From positions 248,001 to 312,000 of the forward strand of contig NZ_RQJP01000005.1 in the NCBI RefSeq assembly GCF_003858645.1: 64,000 nucleotides of DNA, in the 5' to 3' direction. Position 1 is the first letter of the stretch. Every line of letters starts with the position of its first letter. Position numbers and translations under genes: made by a program. The notes beneath the pieces are model-generated. The model was not told where the DNA came from, did no database searches, and saw only the letters and a program-made list of their open reading frames with translations. Source of the stretch: Larkinella knui. Its GTDB lineage: Bacteria > Bacteroidota > Bacteroidia > Cytophagales > Spirosomataceae. Of the stretch, positions 25,563 to 33,704 are shown in pieces.

Positions 25563-28172
25563 ATGAAACCGCCCCGTTTAGCCGACCGCTTGCTGCAACT
25601 CTTCTGTGCTCCCCACCGGCTGGAGGAGGTGCAGGGCGATATGCACGAGGAGTTTGCCTGGCAGGTGAAACGCCTGGGCTACCGGCGGGCCCGGTGGCGG
25701 TATTGGCGGGAGGTGCTGGGATTTCTCAAACCCCCGGCTGGGTGGCCCTTTGCTGTAAAGCGAAAACCGTATTCAACAACGAATCAACTGACTACCAGTA
25801 TGATACGCAACTATTTAAAGATCGCTTTTCGGAATCTGGTCAGGAACAAGACGTTCTCGGCGGTCAATATGCTCGGGCTGGCGCTGGGCATGGCGTGCAG
25901 TCTATTGATCATGCTCTGGGTGCAGGACGAGCGGAGTGTAGATGCGTTTCACGCCAACAAAAACCAGTTATACCGGATTTACATGCGGGAGTTTTTCAGC
26001 GGGAAACTGCAGGGCGTCATCTGGACACCCGGCCCGCTGGCGGAGGAATTGAAAAAGTCGATTCCCGAAATTCAGTATTCGACGCCCTACGAGTGGGTGA
26101 GTGACCAGACGTTTTCGGTGGGTACAAAAATTAACAAACAGGCCACCAATACCGTCGGGCCGGATTTCTTCAAGATGTTCAGCTTCAAACTGTTGCAGGG
26201 GACGCCCGAAGCGGCTTTGAAAGACCGCAACGGTCTGGCCATTTCCCGAAGCATGGCCGAGGTCTTTTTCGGGAGTCCCGAAGCCGCCATGGGCAAACCC
26301 ATCCGGTTCGACAACCGCACGGATTTGCGGGTAACGGCGGTTTTTGAAAATCTTCCCCCAAACAGCACCCTGAAGTTCGACTGCCTCCGCAATTGGGACG
26401 CCTATGTGGCCGACGGAAACGACTGGGCCAAAGGCTGGGACAGCACCGATCCACTCACGTTTTTTATGCTTCGCGCAGATGCGGATCCGGCGAAAGTGGC
26501 CGCGAAAATCAGGCATCTGCTGGACAAATTTAACCGGGACGGGAACAAGCCTTTTCACACCGAACTGGCCATGCAGCCCTTCCACGAATATTACCTCAAC
26601 AGCACTTTCAAAAATGCCGAGATCGACGGCGGTCGCATCGAATACGTTCGTCTGTTTAGCTTCGTGGCGGTATTTATTCTGCTCATTGCCTGCATCAACT
26701 TCATGAATCTGGCCACGGCCCGCTCGGCCAAACGGGCGAAAGAAGTGGGGGTGCGGAAGGTCGTTGGAGCGATGCGTTCGATTCTGATCGGGCAGTTTGT
26801 GGGCGAAGCGATGCTGCTGACGGCTTTCTCCGTTGTGCTGGCGGTTCTGTTCGTTGGACTAACCTTGCCGGTATTTAACAGCCTGACGGACAAACAAATT
26901 ACGTTGCCATTCGACAGCCTTTCATCCTGGGCAATTCTGGTGGGTTTAACGCTGGTAACGGGCCTGATTGCCGGGAGTTATCCCGCCTTTTTTCTGTCAT
27001 CCCTAAACCCAATCCGGATTTTGAAAGGCACCTTGAAATTCGATGCCAAATCGACCTGGTTGCGGCAGGGGCTGGTGGTTTTCCAGTTCTCGCTTTCCAT
27101 TCTTCTGATGGTCGGCATGATCATTATCTACCGGCAAGTGGAGTACGTGCAGACCAAGAATTTAGGCTATGACCGTGAAAATCTCATTTATTTTCCGCTG
27201 GAGGGCGATTTGGGAAAGAACTTTGACATCCTGAACCGGGAGCTTTTGCAGATTCCAAGTGTAAAAAATGTCTCGCACATGACGGCGTCACCGGCGTCGA
27301 ATGGCGCAGGAACCGAAGGCATCTCCTGGGCGGGGAGCGATCCCAATGATAAAGTCCGGTTTACGCCCGTTAGCGTTGGGTATGATTTTGTAAAGACCAT
27401 GAACATCCGTCTGCGGGAAGGCCGGGATTACTCGAAAGAATTTGGTGCAGATTCCTCCGGTTACCTGATCAATGAAGCGGCCCTGAAGGTGATCGGCTAC
27501 AAACATCCCATTGGTCAAACCATCAACTGGGGAGGACGAAAGGGAACCATCATCGGGGTGTTGAACGATTTTCATTTTCAGTCGTTGCACACCACCATCC
27601 GGCCGCTGATTGCCCACCTCAATACCCGTCAGCGGTCCGGGAATGTGATCGTCCGGATTGAGGCCGGTAAAACCGCCGAAGCCCTGGCGCAGATCGAAAC
27701 CGTCTGCAAAAAGCTGAACCCAACGTTTCCGTTTACGTATTCCTTTACCGATCAGGAATACGCCCGCCAATACCAGAGTGAACAGGTTGTCAGTAAGTTA
27801 TCGACGTATTTTGCCTTCCTGGCCATCTTCATCTCGTGCCTGGGTCTGTTCGGGCTGGCCACGTTTACCGCCGAACAACGCACCAAAGAAATTGGCGTTC
27901 GCAAGGTGCTGGGCGCGTCGGTGGCCAACATTGTCGGGCTGCTCTCGCAGGATTTCCTGAAGCTGGTGGCCATCGCCATCGTCATTGCATCGCCGGTGGC
28001 GTGGTGGGCGATGAGTCAGTGGTTGCAGGGATTTGCGTATCAGATTACCATCGAATGGTGGGTGTTTGCCGTGGCGGGTAGTCTGGCGGTATTGATTGCT
28101 CTGCTCACGGTGAGTTTCCAGAGCATCAAAGCCGCCCTGATGAATCCGGTTCGCTCCCTACGCTCGGAATAA
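25563..28172 (+). CDS. Prefix-domain (type I) ABC transporter permease, array gene 9
   Basis: 869 residues. The prefix (HRLEEVQGDMHEEFAWQVK, RARWRYWREVLGFLKP) continues into a short PPAGWPFAVKRK extension also present in 36407. The permease starts at Met80 (MIRNYLKIAFRNL). TM1 is followed by WVQDERSVDAFHANKNQLYRI. FtsX 1 begins near residue 369 with NLATARSAKRAKEVGVRKVVGA. It ends MNPVRSLRSE. Class alpha; the first periplasmic domain aligns well by eye with 17397, suggesting duplication within the operon. Confidence 0.92.
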   Translation: MKPPRLADRLLQLFCAPHRLEEVQGDMHEEFAWQVKRLGYRRARWRYWREVLGFLKPPAGWPFAVKRKPYSTTNQLTTSMIRNYLKIAFRNLVRNKTFSAVNMLGLALGMACSLLIMLWVQDERSVDAFHANKNQLYRIYMREFFSGKLQGVIWTPGPLAEELKKSIPEIQYSTPYEWVSDQTFSVGTKINKQATNTVGPDFFKMFSFKLLQGTPEAALKDRNGLAISRSMAEVFFGSPEAAMGKPIRFDNRTDLRVTAVFENLPPNSTLKFDCLRNWDAYVADGNDWAKGWDSTDPLTFFMLRADADPAKVAAKIRHLLDKFNRDGNKPFHTELAMQPFHEYYLNSTFKNAEIDGGRIEYVRLFSFVAVFILLIACINFMNLATARSAKRAKEVGVRKVVGAMRSILIGQFVGEAMLLTAFSVVLAVLFVGLTLPVFNSLTDKQITLPFDSLSSWAILVGLTLVTGLIAGSYPAFFLSSLNPIRILKGTLKFDAKSTWLRQGLVVFQFSLSILLMVGMIIIYRQVEYVQTKNLGYDRENLIYFPLEGDLGKNFDILNRELLQIPSVKNVSHMTASPASNGAGTEGISWAGSDPNDKVRFTPVSVGYDFVKTMNIRLREGRDYSKEFGADSSGYLINEAALKVIGYKHPIGQTINWGGRKGTIIGVLNDFHFQSLHTTIRPLIAHLNTRQRSGNVIVRIEAGKTAEALAQIETVCKKLNPTFPFTYSFTDQEYARQYQSEQVVSKLSTYFAFLAIFISCLGLFGLATFTAEQRTKEIGVRKVLGASVANIVGLLSQDFLKLVAIAIVIASPVAWWAMSQWLQGFAYQITIEWWVFAVAGSLAVLIALLTVSFQSIKAALMNPVRSLRSE

Positions 28173-28231
28173 AGAATGAAGACGGGGCTGCCCGTACGGT
28201 TAGCTGACGCATTTTTTAACTCTTCATTCTT
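28172..28231. repeat. Intergenic hairpin, GTTAAGAGT family
   Basis: AAGAATGAAGA at 28172-28182 is perfectly inverted at 28221-28231. Between them 28201-28222 repeats the GCTGACGCA-containing 22-mer of the 20046 spacer. Confidence 0.7.
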
Positions 28232-28249
28232 CACTCATAACTCAAAAAG

Positions 28250-30895
28250 ATGAAACCGCCCCGTTTAGCTGACCGCTTCCTGCAAGTCTTCTGTTCTCCC
28301 CACCGGCTGGAGGAGGTGCAGGGCGATATGCACGAGGAGTTTGTCTGGCAGGTAAAACGCCTGGGCTACCGGCGGGCCCGGTGGCGGTATTGGCGGGAGG
28401 TGCTGGGATTTACGCTGTCATTTGCGATGAAAAGAAGATCAAAAGACCATTCGACATCAACTTTAATCAGCCCAAGTATGCTTCAGAACTATTTCAAAAT
28501 CGCCTGGCGAAATCTCTGGCGTAAAAAAGCTTTCTCCGCCATCAACATTGCCGGACTGGCGGTGGGTCTGGCCACCTGCCTGCTCATTGTGCTGTTCGTG
28601 CAGCATGAGTTGAGCTACGACCAATTCAACACAAAAGCCGACCGGATTTTTCGCATGACGTTGCGGGGCAGTATTGGCGGGAAGGAACTGAAGATCGCGT
28701 ATGCTCCCGCCCCCGCCGGACCCACCATCCAGCACGATTATCCGGGTGTGGAAGCCTTTACGCGTCTGGAAGAGCAGGGGACGTTTGTGATCAAAAACGG
28801 CAACGAACGGTTCAAGGAAGAACGGGTGGTGTTTACGGATTCCAGTTTTTTTACGGTTTTTTCGATCCCGTTGTTGAAAGGGAATAGCAAGACGGTTTTG
28901 ACCGAACCCAATACCGTCGTCCTCACCGAATCGACCGCCCGGAAGTATTTTGGCACTCAGAACCCCATCGGTAAAAGCCTGACGATGGGGACCATGGGCC
29001 TGTTCCGGGTCACGGGCGTTTGCCGGGATGTACCGTCCAACTCGCATTTTCATTACGACTTTTTTAACTCCTACCGCTCGCTTCACGCGCGTGAAAAGTG
29101 GCTATCGAGCGGGGCAAACACCTACTTCCTGCTGCGGAAAGACTATCCGGTTGAGAAGCTGGCGGCTCAAAGTACGCAGATGGTCCGGACGTATCTCGGC
29201 CCGGAATTGAAGGAATTTCTCGGCATGAGCTACGACGAATACGTCCGCAAAGGCGACCGGTTCGAATTTAATTTCCAGCCTGTTACCGACATCCATCTGA
29301 AGTCGGACCGGGAGGGTGAACTGGAGCCGAACAGCGATGAGAAATACGTTTACATTTTCTCGGCCATTGCGGTTTTTATCCTCTTGCTGGCGTGTATCAA
29401 CTTCATGAACCTTTCGACGGCGGGGTCGGCCAACCGGGCCAAAGAGGTCGGTATTCGCAAGGTGCTGGGTTCCGTGCAGCAGCAGTTGATTCGCCAGTTC
29501 CTGTCCGAATCGGTGTTGATTACGTTTCTGGCGCTTGTGGTGGCCTGCGGGCTGGTGGTTGCCGTACTGCCGACTTTCAACCAACTGGCTAACAAGCAAT
29601 TTGATATCGGGACCCTTCTCAATGGCCGCATGATTGCGTACACACTGGCGGGTTGTCTGCTGGTCGGGCTGCTGGCGGGTAGTTACCCGGCTTTTTTTCT
29701 GTCGTCGTTCAAACCCATCAGTGTGTTGAAAGGGCGGCTCCAGTTGGGCGTTGGGAGTGGCTGGTTACGGAATACACTGGTTACCATCCAGTTCGTCGTT
29801 TCCATCGGTATGATCATCGGAACGCTGGTGGTCTATCGGCAATTGCGGTTTATCCAGAACAAGAAAGTCGGTTTCGACAAGGAACAGGTGTTGATTCTGC
29901 ACGACACGTATGTGTTGGGGGATAAACTGAATGCGTTCAAAACCGACCTGGCGAAACAATCGCAAATCACCCGTGTCAGTCTGGCGGGGTATCTGCCCGC
30001 CGGAAACTCCAACAGCGGTTTCGACGGTGTTCGGGACGTAAATGCCCCGGCTGAAACGAGTCCTTACCGGCTGAGAACCTACCGGATCGATGATCAGTAT
30101 CTGGCGACCCTGGGCATTCGGCTGGCGCTGGGCCGCAACTTCTCCAAAGCGTTTTCGGGCGACAGCGCTGCGGTGCTGGTCAACGAAGCCACCGTCCGTC
30201 AGTTTGGGTGGAAAAACCCGATTGGGCAGCGCATCGCAACCGTGGGCGACGGCAGTCCGGGCGACAGCCGGACGTATACGGTCGTCGGGGTAACGAAGGA
30301 TTTTCATTTTGAGTCGCTACACCAGCACATTGCACCCATGATCATGCTGTACGGCGGAGATGGGTATCAGTTGGCTCTGCGCATCCGGACGGATCATGTA
30401 CCGGCTTTGCTTAAAACGCTGGAACAGAAGTGGAAAGCCGAAACTGATAACCCGTTCTCGTATTCGTTTCTGGATGAGCGGTTTAACCAGATGTACCAGT
30501 CGGAGCAGCGGATTGGGGAACTGTTCGGCATTTTCGCGGGGCTGGCGGTATTCATCGCCTGCCTGGGTCTGTTTGGGCTGGCGGCTTTCACCACACTCCA
30601 GCGCACCAAAGAAATCGGTGTTCGCAAGGTGCTGGGCGCTTCCGTCGCCAGCATCGTGGCGCTGCTTTCCAAAGATTTTCTGCGGCTCGTCGTGGTCGCC
30701 ATTGTCATTGCCACGCCCATTGGCTGGTACGCCATGAATCAATGGCTGGAAGATTTTGCGTACCGGATCGATCTGGAATGGTGGGTGTTTGTGCTGGCCG
30801 GTTTTCTGGCCGTGGCCGTCGCCTTGCTGACGGTCAGTTTCCAGAGCATCAAAGCGGCTTTGGTAAATCCGGTGAAAAGTTTGAGAAGTGAATAA
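28250..30895 (+). CDS. Prefix-domain (type I) ABC transporter permease, array gene 10
   Basis: 881 residues. The prefix has a small change (FCSPHRLEEVQGDMHEEFVWQVK). The permease begins at Met77 (MLQNYFKIAWRNLWRKK). FtsX 1 starts near residue 374 (CINFMNLSTAGSANRAKEVGIRKVLGSVQQQL). SYPAFFLSSFKPISVLKGR, and later a LHDTYVLGDKLNAFK stretch, match the unprefixed permease at 58276 more closely than any operon neighbour (class gamma). FtsX 2 has TLQRTKEIGVRKVLGAS. It ends LVNPVKSLRSE. Confidence 0.92.
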   Translation: MKPPRLADRFLQVFCSPHRLEEVQGDMHEEFVWQVKRLGYRRARWRYWREVLGFTLSFAMKRRSKDHSTSTLISPSMLQNYFKIAWRNLWRKKAFSAINIAGLAVGLATCLLIVLFVQHELSYDQFNTKADRIFRMTLRGSIGGKELKIAYAPAPAGPTIQHDYPGVEAFTRLEEQGTFVIKNGNERFKEERVVFTDSSFFTVFSIPLLKGNSKTVLTEPNTVVLTESTARKYFGTQNPIGKSLTMGTMGLFRVTGVCRDVPSNSHFHYDFFNSYRSLHAREKWLSSGANTYFLLRKDYPVEKLAAQSTQMVRTYLGPELKEFLGMSYDEYVRKGDRFEFNFQPVTDIHLKSDREGELEPNSDEKYVYIFSAIAVFILLLACINFMNLSTAGSANRAKEVGIRKVLGSVQQQLIRQFLSESVLITFLALVVACGLVVAVLPTFNQLANKQFDIGTLLNGRMIAYTLAGCLLVGLLAGSYPAFFLSSFKPISVLKGRLQLGVGSGWLRNTLVTIQFVVSIGMIIGTLVVYRQLRFIQNKKVGFDKEQVLILHDTYVLGDKLNAFKTDLAKQSQITRVSLAGYLPAGNSNSGFDGVRDVNAPAETSPYRLRTYRIDDQYLATLGIRLALGRNFSKAFSGDSAAVLVNEATVRQFGWKNPIGQRIATVGDGSPGDSRTYTVVGVTKDFHFESLHQHIAPMIMLYGGDGYQLALRIRTDHVPALLKTLEQKWKAETDNPFSYSFLDERFNQMYQSEQRIGELFGIFAGLAVFIACLGLFGLAAFTTLQRTKEIGVRKVLGASVASIVALLSKDFLRLVVVAIVIATPIGWYAMNQWLEDFAYRIDLEWWVFVLAGFLAVAVALLTVSFQSIKAALVNPVKSLRSE

Positions 30896-30897
30896 GA

Positions 30898-30983
30898 GGT
30901 GATGGGAACACGGATTGAGCGGATTGAACCGATTAAAATCCGTTTTGATCCGTCGAATCCGTTTCATCCGCGTTCCCATCACC
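30898..30983. repeat. Intergenic inverted repeat, CGGATTGA family, copy 3
   Basis: The 26-bp arms at 30898-30923 and 30958-30983 share GGTGATGGGAAC-R-CGGAT with a few mismatches inward. It starts three bases past the stop of the preceding gene and ends 11 bases before the next ATG. Confidence 0.8.
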
Positions 30984-30994
30984 TTAAAAAAACG

Positions 30995-33598
30995 ATGAAA
31001 CCGCCCCAACTCGCCGACCGTCTGCTGAAACTCTTCTGCGCTCCCCACCGGCTGGAGGAGGTGCAGGGCGATTTGCACGAGGAGTTTGCCTGGCAGGTGA
31101 AACGCCTGGGCTACCGGCGGGCCCGCTGGCAGTATTGGCGGGAGGTGCTGGGATTTTTCAAACCGTTTGTGATGAAAAGGAAAGAAACTGCGTATTCGAT
31201 AACGTATTTAACGAACCCTGGTATGCTCCGGAATCACTTCAAAATCGCCTGGCGGAATCTGGTGAAAGACCGCCAGTTTACCCTGCTCAATCTGATCGGT
31301 TTGTCCACCGGCCTGGCCTGTACCTTACTGATTTATCTGTGGGTGAATGATGAACTCCACATTGATAAATACAACGAAAAAGACGATCAGCTTTTTCAGG
31401 TAATGGCCAATCATTTCCACGGAGACGCTGTGGAAACCATCAACCATACACCCGGTTTGCTGGCGGATGCCCTGGCCGCCGAAATGCCCGAAGTTGAGCA
31501 CGCGGTAACGGTTGTTCCGGCTTCCTGGTTTGCCAGCAAAGGCGTGATTTCTGCGGGCGAAAACCGCCTGAAAGCAGGAGGGCAGTTTGTTGGGAAAGAT
31601 TACTTCAAGGTCTTTACCTGTCCCTTTTTGCAGGGCGACAGAAACAGTATTTTCGCGGATAATAGCACCGTCGCGCTTTCCGAAGAGATGGCGGTCAAGC
31701 TGTTTGGTAACACGAAAGATGTTATCGGTAAGGCCGTCAAATGGGATAATGCAGAGTTTACCGGGACGTACCGCGTGGGCGGTATTTTCGAGAATAGCCC
31801 GGCTAATTCAACCGAGCAGTTTGATCTGATCTTCAGTTTTAACGTCTTCTTTGTCAGACGGCCGGGTATGGAAAACTGGGGAAACAGCGATCCCAGCACG
31901 TTCCTGATTTTACGAAAAGGAACCGATATAGGCCAGTTTAATGCCAAAATCAGGGACTTCTTGCAGACCAAAGACAAAACCAAGACGCAATTATTCGCCA
32001 TTAAATACTCCGATAAATACCTCCACGGGCAATTTGTAAACGGCCATCAGGCGGGGGGACGAATTGCATACGTGCGGTTATTTTCGATCATCGCTGTCTT
32101 TATCCTAATCGTTGCCTGCATCAATTTTATGAACCTGTCGACGGCGAAAGCTTCCGGTCGGATTAAAGAAGTAGGCATCAAGAAAGTAGTTGGTGCGTTT
32201 CGAAGTTCGCTCATTGTTCAATACCTCGGTGAATCCATTCTGATGACCTTTCTATCGCTGCTTCTGGCGGCTTTTTGGGTGGTTTTGCTGCTTCCTCAAT
32301 TCAATATCATTACCGGAAAACACATTCATTTCGAATTTGACGCCACGCTGATCGGGTCCATTCTGGGCATCACCTTGCTAACCGGCCTCATTTCGGGCAG
32401 TTATCCGGCTTTGTACCTTTCGGGTTTCAATCCAACGGCGGTGTTGAAAGGAAAACTCAAAACGTCGGTTGGCGAATTGCTGGTCCGAAAAGGACTGGTG
32501 GTTTTTCAATTCACAATTTCGATTCTGTTCATCGTCTCGGTGCTGGTGGTTTACCAGCAAATCGACTACATCCAGACCAAAAACCTGGGCTACAATCGCG
32601 ATCATATCATCCATTTCGAGATTCCGCTGGCCATGGATTCCGTCAAGCTGAAATCCGCCGAAGCCTTTCTGGGTGAAGTTAAAAATAGTCCCGGCGTAGT
32701 CAACGCGTCGAGTTATTACCACAATCTGACCGGCGATCACGGGGCCATTTCCGGGTTTCAGTGGCCGGGAAAACCGCCGGGTAAAGACATTGATTTTTCC
32801 AACCTGGAAGTGGGCTATAATTTCATGGAAACACTCGGGATGGAACTGAAAGAAGGGCGCGGTTTTTCCAATAACCAGAACTCGGATCGGGAGATTATCT
32901 TCAACGAAGCGGCCATTAAAAGCATGGGATTGAAAGATCCAATCGGCAAAACCGTCAAGTTCTGGGATCGCGAACGGCAAATTGTGGGCGTGGTGAAGGA
33001 TTTTAATTTCGAATCGCTCTATTCAACCGTAAAACCCTGTTTTTTTCAGGTCTACCCCGTTATGCCCAACATTATGGTGAAAATTCAGAGCGGGGCTGAA
33101 CAGCAGACCATTGCCCGAATCCAGAAGGTATTCGAAGCCTATCATCAGGGCCTTGTTTTTGACTACCAGTTTCTGGACGAAAACTACAAAGCCCTCTATG
33201 CGGCCGAACGCCGGATTGGGGTTTTATCCCGGTATTTTGCCGGACTTACCATCCTGATTTCCTGCCTGGGATTGTTCGGGCTGGCGGCCTTTACGGCCCA
33301 ACGGCGGCAAAAGGAAATCGGCATCCGGAAAGTGGTGGGTGCCACGGTCGGCAACGTCGCCGTCATGCTGTCGATGGATTTCATGAAGCTGCTGGGAATG
33401 GCGCTGTTGATCGCTTTTCCCCTCATTGGCTGGGCGCTCAGTCAATGGCTGCACAACTTCGCGTATCACGTCGATCTGGGTTTGGGCGTATTCGTCATTG
33501 CCGGACTGTCGATCACGTTCATTACTTTATTCACAGTGGGTTATCAGGCGATTAAGGCCGCTTTGATGAATCCGGTGAAGAGTCTGAAGAGCGAATAA
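30995..33598 (+). CDS. Prefix-domain (type I) ABC transporter permease, array gene 11
   Basis: 867 residues from the ATG at 30995; the extended frame from 30899 only translates the repeat. The permease starts at Met77 (MLRNHFKIAWRNLVKDR). TM1 is followed by WVNDELHIDKYNEKDDQLFQV. FtsX 1 begins near residue 367, with an unusual coupling loop (SGRIKEVGIKKVVGAFRSSLIVQY). FtsX 2 has AQRRQKEIGIRKVVGAT instead of EQRTKEIG. It ends MNPVKSLKSE. It is loosely related to class alpha but clearly diverged. Its Lys-rich, more AT-leaning sequence resembles gene 4. Confidence 0.92.
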   Translation: MKPPQLADRLLKLFCAPHRLEEVQGDLHEEFAWQVKRLGYRRARWQYWREVLGFFKPFVMKRKETAYSITYLTNPGMLRNHFKIAWRNLVKDRQFTLLNLIGLSTGLACTLLIYLWVNDELHIDKYNEKDDQLFQVMANHFHGDAVETINHTPGLLADALAAEMPEVEHAVTVVPASWFASKGVISAGENRLKAGGQFVGKDYFKVFTCPFLQGDRNSIFADNSTVALSEEMAVKLFGNTKDVIGKAVKWDNAEFTGTYRVGGIFENSPANSTEQFDLIFSFNVFFVRRPGMENWGNSDPSTFLILRKGTDIGQFNAKIRDFLQTKDKTKTQLFAIKYSDKYLHGQFVNGHQAGGRIAYVRLFSIIAVFILIVACINFMNLSTAKASGRIKEVGIKKVVGAFRSSLIVQYLGESILMTFLSLLLAAFWVVLLLPQFNIITGKHIHFEFDATLIGSILGITLLTGLISGSYPALYLSGFNPTAVLKGKLKTSVGELLVRKGLVVFQFTISILFIVSVLVVYQQIDYIQTKNLGYNRDHIIHFEIPLAMDSVKLKSAEAFLGEVKNSPGVVNASSYYHNLTGDHGAISGFQWPGKPPGKDIDFSNLEVGYNFMETLGMELKEGRGFSNNQNSDREIIFNEAAIKSMGLKDPIGKTVKFWDRERQIVGVVKDFNFESLYSTVKPCFFQVYPVMPNIMVKIQSGAEQQTIARIQKVFEAYHQGLVFDYQFLDENYKALYAAERRIGVLSRYFAGLTILISCLGLFGLAAFTAQRRQKEIGIRKVVGATVGNVAVMLSMDFMKLLGMALLIAFPLIGWALSQWLHNFAYHVDLGLGVFVIAGLSITFITLFTVGYQAIKAALMNPVKSLKSE

Positions 33599-33607
33599 CG
33601 AAAAAAT

Positions 33608-33690
33608 GATGGGAACACGGATTGAGCGGATTGAACCGATTTACACCGATTAAAATCCGTTTTTTGATCCGTTTCATCCGCGCTCCCATC
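33608..33690. repeat. Intergenic inverted repeat, CGGATTGA family, copy 4
   Basis: GATGGGAACACGGATTGAGC from 33608 pairs with GTTTCATCCGCGCTCCCATC ending at 33690. Almost identical in sequence to the next copy at 36309. Confidence 0.8.
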
Positions 33691-33704
33691 ACCGCTAAAA
33701 AACT

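Noticed and set aside
30899-30994. N-terminal extensions of prefix permeases (frames opening at 17298, 22800, 30899, 36323)
   Set aside because: The extra residues translate intergenic repeat or PadR sequence. All other copies start at MKPP or MTKPP just after the repeat.
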